Assembly (NCBI GenBank): GCA_007258455.2
Contig: VDFB02193867.1
Location: 569,784,656-569,848,655, forward strand
Length of the DNA: 64,000 bases
DNA from: Sequoia sempervirens
Lineage: Eukaryota; Streptophyta; Pinopsida; Cupressales; Cupressaceae
Direction: 5' to 3'
This document shows positions 1 to 11,570 of the stretch, one piece after another. A program made the translations under genes and the position numbers. Below the pieces are notes generated by a model. That model saw nothing but the letters and a program-made list of their open reading frames with translations, made no database searches and was not told the origin of the DNA. The stretch's first letter is position 1; each line of letters opens with the position of its first letter.

Positions 1-544
1 TTATCATTTGAGCTTGGAGAATTCTTGGAGTCTTATAGATAGTTTTTATATCATGTTTACATATTAGATTAATGTATTGCATCATAGTTACATTTTATCT
101 TCCATCTTGCATCATAGTTGCATTTTAGATTACTCCATTTTAAGTTTGCATTTGAGCATATGTAGAATTATGCATAGAATCATATAGTTCAATACCACAA
201 CATCCACCTCCACTTGTTCATTTATCATCAACATCATCCTTCATCCATCATGGCATTCATCATCATTGTTTGCACATAGTTTCATGTAGGCATATAGTTG
301 GCTTGCATGTTGAATATCAATCTCGTTTCTTAAGTGTCATTATAATAGCCTTTGTGCACATAGAAATCTAAGGGCCAAAAATGTTTAAAAGAATCATTTA
401 GGAATAGAGGAAAATGAGACGTTCTTGGAAGATTTATCTTTATTGCAACTTAGAATAGTTTTACTTTGCTTTGAGTCTTTCAATATAAATCATTTCATTA
501 AGGTTTGTGTTGATAATAACTTTGCATATTTAACACACACACAA
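1..544. other. Unassigned A+T-rich left flank
   Basis: I see no gene here. The stretch is rich in CAT/TTG and repeats the phrase TTGCATCATAGTT near 76 and 107. Its style resembles the CATT-rich 3' region of the plus-strand gypsy element near 57250-58000, but I cannot align the two convincingly. At about 545 the sequence switches abruptly into copy A of the extra ORF, whose counterpart in copy B (about 18213) continues with different sequence. Position 545 is therefore a junction: a truncation or the edge of another insertion. Confidence 0.4.
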
Positions 545-3500
545 AAGCCAATGATAATGCTTCATCTTCCACTTGTTTTTGGATAGCTTCCTTGGAAACT
601 TGGACAATCTCACTTTCCAGAAGAAATGTGTGATCTTCATGACGAAGTCTCCCCGGTAACTCTTGAATTCTATTCACCATGATAACCCAATGTTCTTCAA
701 CATCCTCTTGTACTTGTTGAACATCCTTGATGAGAGTTTTGATGACTTGTGTGTAGTTTTTGATATATTCTTCAATATCCACATACTTTTCCTTGTTGGG
801 AATAACCCCAACTTCCACCAACTTGCTTAGTTTCATCTCCTTTAACTATAGGTATGACTCAAGATTTTGATCCATTTCTCTTTGCTCAACAGAAAGTGCA
901 TGCCCTATCTTGTCCAGCTCTAGACTCATCTTAGATATTCAGGCTATTCTTTCTATTGCAATAGTCATGAGTTGTGAACCTTTTTCCATTATTCTATCAA
1001 CAACCTCATATAAAATTTTACCTTTAGAATAATACTTTTCAACCTTTTGTACTATAGGTTCTTCAATACTCTTCATTTCCATTGGTTGCATATTCACTGA
1101 AGTCCCTATGATTTTTCTCAACACTGAAGCATAGTGTTCAACCCTTTCCTTGTACATGTTCTTAGTTTCCTCTAATTTATCTAACCGTTCCATTAAAGCA
1201 TTTAGAGTTACTTGAGCATATTCTTTGGCGTTTGTATTGGCGATTTTCCCAAGTTTGATCCTTGTGATGGTATAATCCTCCATGTTGACTTCACTCTTAC
1301 CTTGCGAGGGTGTTACAATATCCACATACTTATATCTTGATTTATCCACATGCAACCTAGAGTGATTTTTTGGATTTTTCTTCCACTTGGTTTTTGGAAG
1401 AACTATCTCCTCAAGCTCTAATTCATTGGGAGAAACCACCTAATTTTCCATTTACATACTTGTGAAGCTAACCATGGAGGAAGGGATGAAACATTACCCC
1501 TTTCACCTACTACCAATTCTTGTGTAGCTACTACATTTGTAGAAATAACTATTGTAGTCACAATTGGTGTTGTCTTAGTCATCACCACTCCTGGAGTTTG
1601 CAAATTTGATGTATTCAGAAATGATTCATTCATGAACCGATCAAACTTAGCTTGTGGGGAAATGTCAAATGATGGTGAAGACAAACTTGGAATTGACGAT
1701 GGAGAATCAAAGGTAACATCAATACTCTACAAAATAGCCCTACAAAAGGAGTAGAATGATTTGAATTCACTAATGGGGGTATTGTTACTTTAAGTGCATG
1801 CAAACCTATTGTAGGTGGGGGTGAAGTGGGAAGAGGAGGTTGAGGAGAAGTGGGAATAGGAGGAATGTGAGGTGTTGTGGCAATGAGGCGATGATGTATG
1901 GGGGGATCTTCAATGATGTTATCATGTGGAGACAACCACATTTCTTCATCATGCCTTTCTTCTTCCTCATTACCTTCCTCCTCTCTTGATACTCCTCTGA
2001 TTGTTCATCTTCTCTAAATTATTCACTTTCACATTCTTCTTCCTCTTTAGGATTTTCTTCTGATTCAAGGTCTTGTTCTTCTCTAGATGATTTCCCTTCT
2101 TCAGTAGTTTTCTCCTCCTCAACAGATTGTGCTATACCCTTCCCATAGGTAAATGTAATTTTTGGCCCTTTGCGTGAGGAACAGGGAGCAACACCTTCTT
2201 TATGCTTGGTTCAGAGCTCTTGCTGTTGACTTCCTTCTCCTTCTGATAGTTCACCCTTAGAATTTGTCCCAAAAGGATTCAATTGAAATCCTAACCTTTG
2301 CAACCATTCACTTGTGTTATTCAAAATGGGAGCAAGCCTCTGTTGAATAAAAGTATTCTCTTTTATGAACCATTGGATAAGAGGCAAGGGCTTACTTGTT
2401 TCTTTTTCATCACATGCAACATCTAGGATACCACCAAGATCTTCAAAGTTTTTGGGAAGATCTTCCAAGCCTAGATTAATGATCTGCTCAACAATAAGTC
2501 TACAAAATTCCATTTTCTTGATATCTTCTTCATCCTTGCACTCTGCCCATATATCTTCAAAATGGTAAACATGATTGTGACTCTTTTTTATTTTTATTTT
2601 CATACCTCTATAATTAAAATCATGTCTATATCTTTATGTACTTATAGTCATAATTTACATTTTTGAGGCTACTGCTTTTTCCTTATGTACAATTTGAATT
2701 AAATATCTTCCAATGGTAATTAAAAACTTAATGCATGGTTTATGAATATTTTGGTGTTCTTTGTGCATTGTGATAAGTTGTATGAATAACTCCATTAAGA
2801 CCCACTTGTTAGGACATTTTTGCAAAATATGGTGGAATCCTATATAAAATCCCACCCTTAGGTATGTAAAGGTGGGAAGTTGCAAGAAAATACATCCATA
2901 CTTATTTACAACCTTCCATGCCTCATCAGACACCCTTTTATTTTCTAAGGATGGATCAAACATAAATAACAAAAGAGTGAAGAAAGCATTGTTCACTCTT
3001 CTAAAATGTTTGATGTTTCCTTTTAAAGTGATTTGAGGATAGAACTTATACACTGGCACAAGACTTTTATTTCCTTACATTGATAGCCCTGGATATTGTC
3101 TCATAGTAGCAACAACATACACTAGATATGAGGTCATATAGAACTTCAGGGTTGAATGCACATTGATAAGTTGTTCATGAATTTCATCATTGATTTGATA
3201 ACCCTGATCAATGTGAGTCTTCTTTCTCCTAATGATTTTGATGTACTCATACATCCATTCCTGAAAATTTGACAAAGTTGGTAATCTTTTCGCTCTGCTT
3301 AAAAGAGTGATTATATCATAGCCATCCTCTTTGAAATCACTGCGTGGGAGAATTTTAGGCCATCTTGTAATGGTGGGCCTTGGATTTTTTAGCCATTTCA
3401 TGTTGATCAATTGCTTGGCTTCATTTTGATCCTTGTCATAAGCCTCCTAAGCACATTAAATAGACATATTTGTATACTTATCCATGGTTGGGACCTTGAA

Positions 3501-3887
3501 AACTACATCAAAGAAATTTGCATCCAACCTCATCATAATTTGTCCTGAAGAGTCTCTAACACTTCTATCATCTCTAACATAGTGTGAGGCAACCCATAGA
3601 AAAATTTTTGAACAATGAGCCGCTACCAGAAAAGAGGATACCCGATGAAGATTACTATGAACAATGGACTCCAAATCCTTTTCTAGGGGCTACTTTTTTG
3701 TTCTCTTAACAAATTCATCCATGTCAAGGTGCCCGATCTGAGTATCCTTGATCTCATTGATCTTGGATGTGACAATTGTAGGTGCGTAGATGCCTTGATA
3801 TTTATATTTCATCTTGTCTTTCTTGCTTGAAGAAGGAGACTCCTCTGTTGCCATTAAACACACCAAGAGATCACTGAAAAACTTCAA
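498..3887 (-). pseudogene. Extra ORF of unknown function, copy A (downstream of integrase)
   Basis: I do not recognise this protein. It starts with MKFFSDLLVCLM and runs for over 1,000 codons in several frames broken near 3690, 3450, 3070, 2650, 2210 and 1440. From N to C terminus it shows a globular part (with VVFKVPTMDKYTNMSI, then PRPTITRWPK and LQLPTFTYLRVGFY), a Glu-rich acidic tract (about 1950-2110), a Pro/Thr/Ser-rich stretch (about 1790-1900), and a charged, probably coiled-coil C-terminus. It lies in the same orientation as pol, behind integrase, where Tat and Athila elements often carry additional ORFs. A nearly parallel second copy is at 18005-21554. The homology ends at about 545, so the last 15 or so residues of the reading frame belong to unrelated sequence. 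No signal peptide or membrane segment is evident. Confidence 0.6.
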
Positions 3888-4099
3888 TGAATGCTTTTGA
3901 AGAACACCTGACCAGAGATTGAGGATAACTGTGAGGAAACATAGATTTTACCAAAATTAGGAGGATATGTGTTATGGAAGCAAGGAATGCAAGAACTAAA
4001 GTGAGCACATTGGAGTGAGTAGATATGAGCCATGGAGCGCGAAAAAATGAGTGAATGCGAAAGGAAGGGAATTCAAAATGCATTTTTGGAGGATTCTGA

Positions 4100-4556
4100 G
4101 TGTTAGTGAATTTTTTAGATTTTTGTGAAAGGGCACTGAAAATCAACATCCTTACATTATGGGAAATTCACTTAATGCAGTGGCACTAAAAAATGCCACC
4201 CTTGCATTGCCTTAGAATTGTTGGAAGTGCACTTTATGCATTTGTGGGTTTTTTTAGCACTTTGACATCTTGGGGAAATATTTTATTTTGTAAAAGTAGT
4301 GAATTTCAATGCTTCAACATCCTTTTGAAATAAGTAGACTCATGTATGGGTGTTTAAAATCACTGCCTTGACATGTTGGGAAGGCTACCTTGTGCATTGG
4401 TAGCGAAAAATCTCGCCTTTACACTATGAGATAGGATGACAGGTTACATGTAGAAGCGGTAAAGTTTACCGCTACTACATCAATAACTATGGTTTCAAAT
4501 TGTCAAGGTGCTAAAAATCAGTGCTATGACATGTAATAGAGCATGTGGAAAAGACT
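4100..4556. repeat. Array of small A-looped hairpins, copy A
   Basis: This spacer between integrase and the extra ORF is made of degenerate units about 50-70 bp apart. Each is a short inverted repeat around an A-rich loop and is usually followed by C/T-TTACAT or CTACAT. Clear examples: 4180-4199 (GTGGCA/TGCCAC arms) and 4455-4473, the perfect palindrome AGCGGTAAAGTTTACCGCT. Weaker units lie near 4130, 4360, 4405 and 4520. The segment aligns with 21798-22214 and stops matching it at 4556, about 50 bases from the integrase stop codon. I know of no described function. Confidence 0.6.
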
Positions 4557-4608
4557 CAAAAATAAAAAGACAAAACTATACAAATATTTACACAAAACAT
4601 CTGTCACC

Positions 4609-5735
4609 TCATTGAGTAAAGTATTTCAAATGCTGCCCACTATGTGGAAGAGCAAATGGTGTACCATACCCGAATGCTAGAAGAAAGATATTTTCACCAT
4701 GAAGCTGATGAATCCTGAATGGACCCATCCATAGTGAATCAAACTTACCATGCATACCTTTTCGCTCTCTTCTCTTGTCCCATAAGAGAACGAGATCCCC
4801 AACCTAAAAATTAGGAGACTTTACCTTCTTGTCAAAAATATTTTTTATTTGTTCCTAATGCTCTGTAATATGGTTCACCACTTAAACTTGTTTCTCCTCT
4901 GATTTAGAGAGCTACATGATAGGCTTATCAACTGAAATTTCAAAAGTCTCATCCTCAATGGCCTTAGCCAACTTGAGGGCGGGTAGTTCTAATGTGATGG
5001 GAATTTCAGCATTCAACCCATACAAGAGTTGAAATGGGGACATGCCTATCGCTTGCTTTGAGGTAATTTTATCTGCCCACAAAGCATCATACAACACTTT
5101 GTGCCATAATCGCTAATTATCATCAACAAGTTTGTGAATGATAGTCACCAAGTTCTTATTACTTGATTCAACTTGACCATTACCTTGTGGATAATAGTTA
5201 GATGAGTGTGATATAGTAATTCCGTGCTAAAAAAAAACTCTATGATCTCACTTGAAGAGAAAGTAGAAGCATTTTTTGCAACAATCTTATTTAGCACACC
5301 GAACTTGGATATGATGTTTTCCTTCAAGAAATTACATACTACCTTTGAAGTAGCTTACTTTACTAGAATTGCCTCCACCCATTTGGTGAAGTAATCAGTA
5401 GCAATGAGGACATAGGTATGTACTTCACTTGAGGGTGGATTCACTACGCCAATGAAGCAAATGCCCAACTACTAGAAAGGCTCTTCAATGACAACTAGTT
5501 TTAGGGGTAGAGCTTCCAACTTTGGTTTTCCTACGAACTATTGACATAGTTCACATTTATGCACACAAGAGTACGCATCTTGAAAAAGATTAGGAAGATA
5601 ATACTTCACCCTTAGGATCTTGTGAGAAGTAACTAGCCTTAAGAAGTGTCCTCCACATCCTAAGCCATGAAAATATTTCAATGACTTGCTTTGTTGTGCC
5701 TTGTCAACACAATGCAAGAAAGTACCATCCAAACT
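4609..5735 (-). pseudogene. Integrase domain of minus-strand gypsy element (degenerate)
   Basis: It would insert the element's cDNA into the host genome. The zinc-binding N-terminus is at about 5735-5540 (the HKCELCQ part is visible). The catalytic core includes ATDYFTKWVEAI (first Asp) near 5370 and KNASTFSS near 5280, where the usual Asp-Asn is Lys-Asn, so the second catalytic Asp is missing. The Glu region near 5170 is only weakly recognisable. The C-terminal part (RRERKGMHGKFDSLWMGPFR near 4760, ending GQHLKYFTQ and a TGA at 4609-4611) is typical of plant gypsy integrases. Several internal stops and frame changes exclude activity. Confidence 0.8.
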
Positions 5736-6128
5736 TCACTTATACAAACCATTGTCCCACAGGACATAATTTGTTGATTTGAGCTTGATGGTTCTTTTCT
5801 CCTTGGGAGTCAAGTGGTCTGGAGATTCTTCATATGTGAGAAAATGAGCAATATTCAAGTACCATTCATCAGTAGTACTGATGAACAACACTATTGGAAA
5901 ATCATTTTGACTCACCTCCTTAGACTCTAAAATTTCTTCATCAGGATTATTATTAGCAATGAGTTGACATAAAATTCACCCACACACTAGCTTGGTGGGC
6001 TTGATGTCCATGTTGTATTCTTGTATTTTGGCAATCCAATTGCCCCTTTTCATACCAAACTCCTACTATGTCAAGATGGAATTGACAGTTGAATCTAGAA
6101 CTAATGCTCTTACATGGCTGGTAAGGAT

Positions 6129-7270
6129 TTAGAATTTGAAATTCTTCATTGCCTTAACCACAACAAAAGCATGTTTTTCCATTTGAGAATATTTTATTTC
6201 ATGATTCTTCAAGGGATAACTCATGAACACAATTGGAGATTCCAATCCCTCACTATTCTCTTGCACCAAGATTGTCGAAAGTGTATGCTCAGAAGCATGA
6301 TTGTACATGATAAACTCCTTTGTGTAGTTTGGGTAGACTAACATTGGTGCATGAGCACTAGATTCTTTGATATCATCAAATGCAAATTTTCCTTTTGTAG
6401 TCCAATTAAAAGCGGAAGTTCCCTTCATCATATTAACAATATCACGAGTTTTCTTTGCAAAATTTGGTACATATCTTCATAGAAAGTTCACCTTCCTAAA
6501 GAAGGAATGAACAACTTTATTATTTGATGGAAAAGTAAGAGATTTAATGCTCTTAACCCTTTTGGGATGAATTCTAATACCTTTTTTGGACAAAATGTGA
6601 CCAAGAAGATTACCCTTTGTAACCCCAAAAATTGACTTCTTAAGATTCAAGGAAGTTCTATGTTGTTAGCACCTCTCCAAGATTTTCTCAAATGGTAGAA
6701 ATGCTCATGATGATTTTTAGAAAAATTAATAAGATCATCAAGGTAGACTACAATGAATTTACCTAGTACATCATGAAAAGCCAAATCCATAGTCCCTTGG
6801 AACATGGTGCCAACATTGATAAGATTGAAAGGCATTCCATGATATGCAAAAGTAACCAGTGGCATTGTAAAGGTTGTCTTGTGCTGATCATCCCGACTGA
6901 CTTCAATCTAGTTATAACCAAAGAAACTATCTAACATAGATAGCATCTTTGATTCAATCATCGTTTGAAGAACTTGATCCATCATTAGAAGAGGATAATT
7001 GTCCTTTAGTGATAGATAATTTAAATTTCAAAAATCCACACAGATGTGAATCTCACCATTCTTTTTGCGAATAGGGACAATATTTGCTATCCACATTGAA
7101 TCATAGATAGTGAATATGATTCGTGCATTCAATATTTTTTGGATTTTTCAAAGGATAGTTCCAATTTTTTTTGGATTATATTGCCTTTGTTTCTGCTTGT
7201 AAGGCAATGCACCAGCTTTGAGTAGAATTTCATGCTACACCTCCTTTGAATGAAAATAATTTAAATCTTC
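6129..7270 (-). pseudogene. Reverse transcriptase and linked RNase H of minus-strand gypsy element
   Basis: The RT palm is visible as VPIRKKNGEIHICVDF (about 7090-7040), MPFNLINVGTMFQ (about 6840) and the catalytic VVYLDDLINFS motif (about 6745-6710). The RT-linked RNase H follows as FAFDDIKESSAHAPMLVYPN, ILVQENSEGLESPIVFMSY and YSQMEKHAFVVVKAMKNF (6431-6129), the classic gypsy order. Stops and frameshifts lie throughout, for instance at about 6645 and 6430, so this is a pseudogene. It belongs to the same polyprotein as the protease, extra RNase H and integrase around it. Confidence 0.85.
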
Positions 7271-7629
7271 ATAAGAATAGGCCAAAACGTCCATGTATTG
7301 TCATAGTAACTCAAAAGACTATTCTTTTTCCTTAGCAGTACAACACTTTTTGATATTCACCATCTTAGGATTTACTTCAGTTCTCAAGTTGATATGTTCA
7401 ACTTCATTTGATAATCGGAGTTAGATTGTTACTTTTTGACATAAAGATCATGTTTGTCAAAAAATCTTTCAAGGGATACCAATTCCTTAGGAATTTTATT
7501 TCCTTTGAGCTGTAAAAATTCTTCACCTATAACTAGATCAACTTCATAGACAGATTCTCAGGGTGGAGAATCACTATCTTCAAAGTATAACTCATTAATT
7601 TTTTTTTCCTTTTCCAAAAAGGAAACAAT

Positions 7630-8400
7630 CTAATGATCTCCAGTGAAAATTTTCCAATTATTTGAGTTGTCAAGAACACTTTGGTAGAATACCAACTCAA
7701 TGGTATAGGTAGGTCCATGAAAATCCTTGTGTGGTATCAAAAGCGTGGCTGAAACTACTAAGGAATCAGCGCTATCATTATACTCCCTTGGAACTACAAA
7801 AATTTCAAAAGCATTGAACTCCTCAATGCCATACCAAAAAAGATTGTGGTAATGCCTTAGTTTGTCATTCTTAGTTTGGTACAAATTCCTTATTTGGCAG
7901 ATTACCAATTCAACATCAGCTTGAGTGTGAATATTCTTGATTCCTTTCTTACTTGCAACTTGCATACCTAATAACAAAGCTTCATATTCCACTGTGCTGT
8001 TAGTATTGTCAAATTTTAGTTTAAAAGAAAAGGGAAATATTTTCCCTTTTGGAGAGACAAAGAAAATTTTGGCTCCTGAACCGGTAGAAGAACAACTTCC
8101 ATCTAATTCAATTACCCAAATATTGTTTAGATCACCAAGGTTTGCAATATCAAAATTTGTATCTTCATTATCTAATGAAGCTTCACAATCTGAGATAGAC
8201 AAATCATTCAAAGATGATACACTTTTAGGAGAACATGAGCTAACACTTTCTAACTCATTTTTTTTATTTCTCGTTGAAGATTCAACATCCTCATCTGTTT
8301 GCAAATAATAATTACCAAAACTTGAAGACTCAAATATAATTTGAACTCTCATATCATCAGACTTAGTTACAAATAATTTTGAGTCCCTTTTAGGAACCAA
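7630..8400 (-). CDS. Second RNase H-like domain lying between protease and RT
   Basis: This 256-codon open stretch encodes an acidic/serine-rich linker (about residues 1-85) followed by an RNase HI fold. The four expected acidic residues can be placed: Asp in IELDGSCSSTGSG, Glu in TVEYEALLLGM, Asp in HTQADVELVICQIRN and Asp in YNDSADSLVVSATLL. The closeness of VPREYN and ADSL to the aRNH of Tat elements (known to have gained a second RNase H) supports that identity. It lies upstream of RT in the polyprotein, whereas in the plus-strand element of this window the equivalent domain lies after the RT-linked RNase H. It is the longest undamaged stretch of this element, but it is a segment of a broken polyprotein, not an independent gene. 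Confidence 0.75.
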   Translation of the reverse strand: MVPKRDSKLFVTKSDDMRVQIIFESSSFGNYYLQTDEDVESSTRNKKNELESVSSCSPKSVSSLNDLSISDCEASLDNEDTNFDIANLGDLNNIWVIELDGSCSSTGSGAKIFFVSPKGKIFPFSFKLKFDNTNSTVEYEALLLGMQVASKKGIKNIHTQADVELVICQIRNLYQTKNDKLRHYHNLFWYGIEEFNAFEIFVVPREYNDSADSLVVSATLLIPHKDFHGPTYTIELVFYQSVLDNSNNWKIFTGDH

Positions 8401-8403
8401 CTT

Positions 8404-8945
8404 CTACATTACACCCTTTACGAGTATCCTGGCCTCTAAGATGTCCATGTTAAGTTCCCCTCCTACATATTTGTAGAAATTATGTCCAAGTAAAATACCA
8501 TAAGATGCTAGAACATCTACAACCAAGAATATCATCTTGATCTTCTTTTTTGGATATGCAAAAAATGTAAATTGCACATCCTTGATCTGCCCGATTAGAG
8601 GTACTTTCTTATTCTCCATGGAAAAAAATGACCAAAAGTCTTTGTAAGATTCAAACCCAAGGAAATAGCTACCTTGGCAGGCATAACATTGTTAGACACA
8701 CCAGAGTTTATAACACAAATACTCAATTCAAATCCATTGACAAGTAAGGAAATATAGAATGGATCAATCCTTCCAGAAGTAGTTGGAGGAACAATAACTA
8801 GGTTATTCTGAGGAGGCTTTGGTTTTGGGGAAACAGGAGCATTGGGAGAGGAATCCCTACTAGGAGTAATTCCATTGTCTCTAACAAACTTGACTAGCCT
8901 ATCAAATTGATCAGGATTAGCCTTGAGGTATTCAACTTCAGACAT
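8404..8945 (-). pseudogene. Aspartic protease (retropepsin) domain of minus-strand gypsy element
   Basis: The region reads LLVNGFELSICVINSGVSNN followed by VMPAKVAISLGLNLTK, the usual retropepsin pattern with the catalytic D-S-G changed to N-S-G. A frame change near 8610 leads into VDVLASYGILLGHNFYKYVGG, the matching second half (usually LLGRDW). A Pro-rich linker precedes it (NAPVSPKPKPPQNN). The loss of the catalytic Asp and the frameshift make it inactive. It would have processed the Gag-Pol polyprotein. Confidence 0.75.
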
Positions 8946-9771
8946 TTGAATTTTTGTCCTCTTTGCATGATCTATAATGTCAAAATCTTGGAAAGAACTT
9001 CACAAAGAAGACGTGGTAACTTTATTGATTGGTTTAACAAAAGGAACACTAGTCTTAGGAACTTGGACATTGGCTTTTGGGACAATGGGAACTGCAAGAG
9101 GAGGATGAGGAGCACTTACTTTTATCTTCATTGTATCTTTCAGTTGCCAAGGAAAAGGAGATCCTCTTGTTTCAATAGTTATCGGGGGCTTGTCCTTTTC
9201 TTTTGGAGCATCAACTTGAGCTTGATCAAGTTGATTCTATTGTGATTATGTGAAAACAACATATGTGTTAGTTACTAGGTCCTCATCATCAGAATCATTT
9301 GCAACTTCCAAATAACCAATGTTGGAGTTTCCAGATGGATCTACCCCCTCATCTTGGAATAAATCAACATCTTCTTCCAAGGGATATTCTAGTTGTGCAT
9401 ACTTCTCTTGCTCAACTTCATAATACCCCACAAATACATTGGTAGGTGGGGCTTCTAGAGCAAGACTTCCTTGTGGTGCAGGAAGACAATTTTGATTTTT
9501 GTTTCCAAAATAATTTGGGAAAGTCATTCTAGGAAAATACTTGTAGGATTTATTTGAAACTTTCTTTTTCAAGGCCAACAACTCATTTCCCAATCTTTGC
9601 ACCATGGGATTTGCAACTTAGTTGGAGTTATTATTGGAAGATGAATAATTTTATGCTTTCCCTTTTCTATTTGTATTCGTTCTTATTTTTCCAACAAGTA
9701 TCAAATCATCTTTGATGCTTGTAGCTAATTGTTGAGAAGCTTGAAGATCAGGAATAACAACCCTACACAAT
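8946..9771 (-). pseudogene. C-terminal part of gag and gag-pro linker, minus-strand gypsy element
   Basis: This is the half of gag left downstream of the nested insertion. It begins at the insertion site with residues reading VIPDLQASQQLATSIKDDL, then MVQRLGNELLALKKKVSNK and an acidic stretch (YPLEEDVDLFQDEGVD) up to a stop near 9246. A linker with KPPITIETRGSPFPW follows towards the protease. No CCHC zinc knuckle is visible. The N-terminal half continues at 16102 on the far side of the inserted element, and the join is consistent with one continuous gag before insertion. Confidence 0.65.
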
Positions 9772-11021
9772 TGTAAGAGAGGGGGACCAACCATGTTCAA
9801 TGCCCCAGGCCATGGAGAGCCAAGAGCGGAAGGCTACCCTAACTTACCTTAGCTTGAAGGGGTTTTTGGAGATGAGGGAAAAGAATGGTGAGGACTATAA
9901 GGTCCTTCAATCACTTTGCATACCCAAAACTCAAAATGGGGCTAGGCGAGCCAGTTTTTGGGTTCAACATTGTGTCTTAGGAAGATATTTTCTCGAGGAT
10001 GAAAGCACATTTTTGGGATGATAATATGGAACACTAGTGTCTCTCAGGTGCGCTAGTGTCTGTGTGACCAGAGGACCAAAAAGAGAATGTGAACCACCAG
10101 AAAATAGATTGATGACCTAGCTAATGGTTTTTACGGGAATAAAATAACACTTTGGAGTAATAAATATATAGACAAATGTGATAAAGTAAATATATTAAAG
10201 CCAGGGTGACAAGAATGATCTCACAAAGGAGCTTGTTGAATAGCTAGCTCCAAGAAGTACGTCCACCTACACACAAGAGGAAGGAAAATTGTTGGGTGGC
10301 TATATAGGGGTCTACCTCAGTTAGACCCTTGTTTCGGTGTTTCCACCTCCATGGACAACCAAGATAGAAACTATAGAAAGAAATATGATAAAGGAAGAAT
10401 GAAAGTAAAAACAATAACACTTCAAAACGATATTATGCTACTCAACCAAATAATAGAGGAGAGGAGTAGAAAGCTTACCACCTCCACCAAGAGCTCACTA
10501 GCTAATGGAGGAGAAAATGAGAAGACTCACACCCCTGTTGCGATGGTTTTTGTTCCACAATTGCTCTATGAAGTTGATGGAGTGTTTTTGTTGCTGATAT
10601 GGAATGCAAAGTGTTTCTTGAGAGTGGTGGATGCAAGAAAAACTATGTAGAATGCTTAGATAATGGCTTGGAGAGATGAACTAAATGATTAGAAGGTGAA
10701 ATGAAAGAATGAAGAGTGAATTTAAAGGAGAGAAGAGAAAAATTACCATATTCATGTTGGTTAGTCGAAGATGGCATTACAAATTAACCTCCAATGGGAA
10801 GTGTAATGCCTATGCAGGCTCCAGATGTAAGAATCTACCAGGGTCATAAGCGTGCTACATGGGTGTTCCCAATAGTTATTCCTTTGTCACCACACAAAAT
10901 GGACACCAAGCTGAATTAAGGCAATGGGCTTATGTGGAATTTAGCCTTCGAATTTGGTTTTCTAAATTGAGGAGGGGTAAAAGGGGAGTCTGCATAAGGG
11001 ATAAAAATTTGCTCCTATACA
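9772..11021 (-). repeat. 3' LTR of the nested element
   Basis: This direct repeat matches 14830-16101 along its length and has TG...CA ends. A TATA-like CTATATAG lies at 10300-10307 (either strand), giving a plausible promoter for minus-strand transcription. A 99-codon plus-strand frame at 10351-10650 is shared with the other LTR, but its differences mostly change amino acids, so I do not call it a gene. Confidence 0.85.
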
Positions 11022-11035
11022 TTTTTCCCCCAATT
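11022..11035 (-). promoter_or_regulatory. Polypurine tract of the nested element
   Basis: Read on the minus strand, the bases just upstream of the 3' LTR are TTGGGGGAAAAA, a typical primer for plus-strand DNA synthesis directly abutting the LTR. This fixes the element's orientation. Confidence 0.7.
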
Positions 11036-11239
11036 TAGCGAGCACGAATACTAATGAGTGCTTTGGTAAAGTAGATTGAAGAAGTAGTAAGGTTAGAAAT
11101 GTATACCTAAACTATCAAGGAAGCAGATCACAATTTGGTGAACTCAAGAGTGCAGGACAAGCAAAGGACTTCATAGCCCTACAAAACCATGAAGTTGAAG
11201 AATGAAAGCATATTATAGGAACACATACTTTCAAGGAGG

Positions 11240-11570
11240 CAATCCCTAATATCTCTCACATGAAGGAAGCCCCAAGAAGAAAGTGCTTCACAGGCTTGCA
11301 AACCTACAAGGAAGTATCCCCCAAGATCTCTCACATGGAGGAAGCCAAGAAATTTTCCTACGGACCTATAGACCTGTAGGGAAGGTGTCCTTCAAGATCT
11401 CTCACATGAAGGAAACCCAAAGAAAGGTACCCTACAGACCCATAGACCTGCAAGGGAGTGACCCCCAAGATCTCTCACATGGAGGAAGCTCAAAAGAAAC
11501 ACTCTATAGGCATGTAGACTTGTAGGGAGGTATCCCTCAAGATCTCTCACATGGAGGAAACCAAAGGAAG
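11240..11570. repeat. Tandem repeat, about 73 bp, five units
   Basis: The core ATCTCTCACATGRAGGAARCC begins near 11251, 11326, 11396, 11470 and 11542, a spacing of 70-75 bp. The intervening bases are also related (CCTATAGACCTGTAGGGAGG-like). It lies in the 3' untranslated part of the nested element. A weaker sixth trace is near 11705. It is not in a long reading frame. Confidence 0.75.

Noticed and set aside
10351..10650. 99-codon plus-strand ORF present in both LTRs of the nested element (also 15413-15712)
   Set aside because: It is duplicated only because the LTRs are. About a quarter of the residues differ between the two, mostly through amino-acid-changing substitutions, so there is no sign of selection. 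It is antisense to the element.
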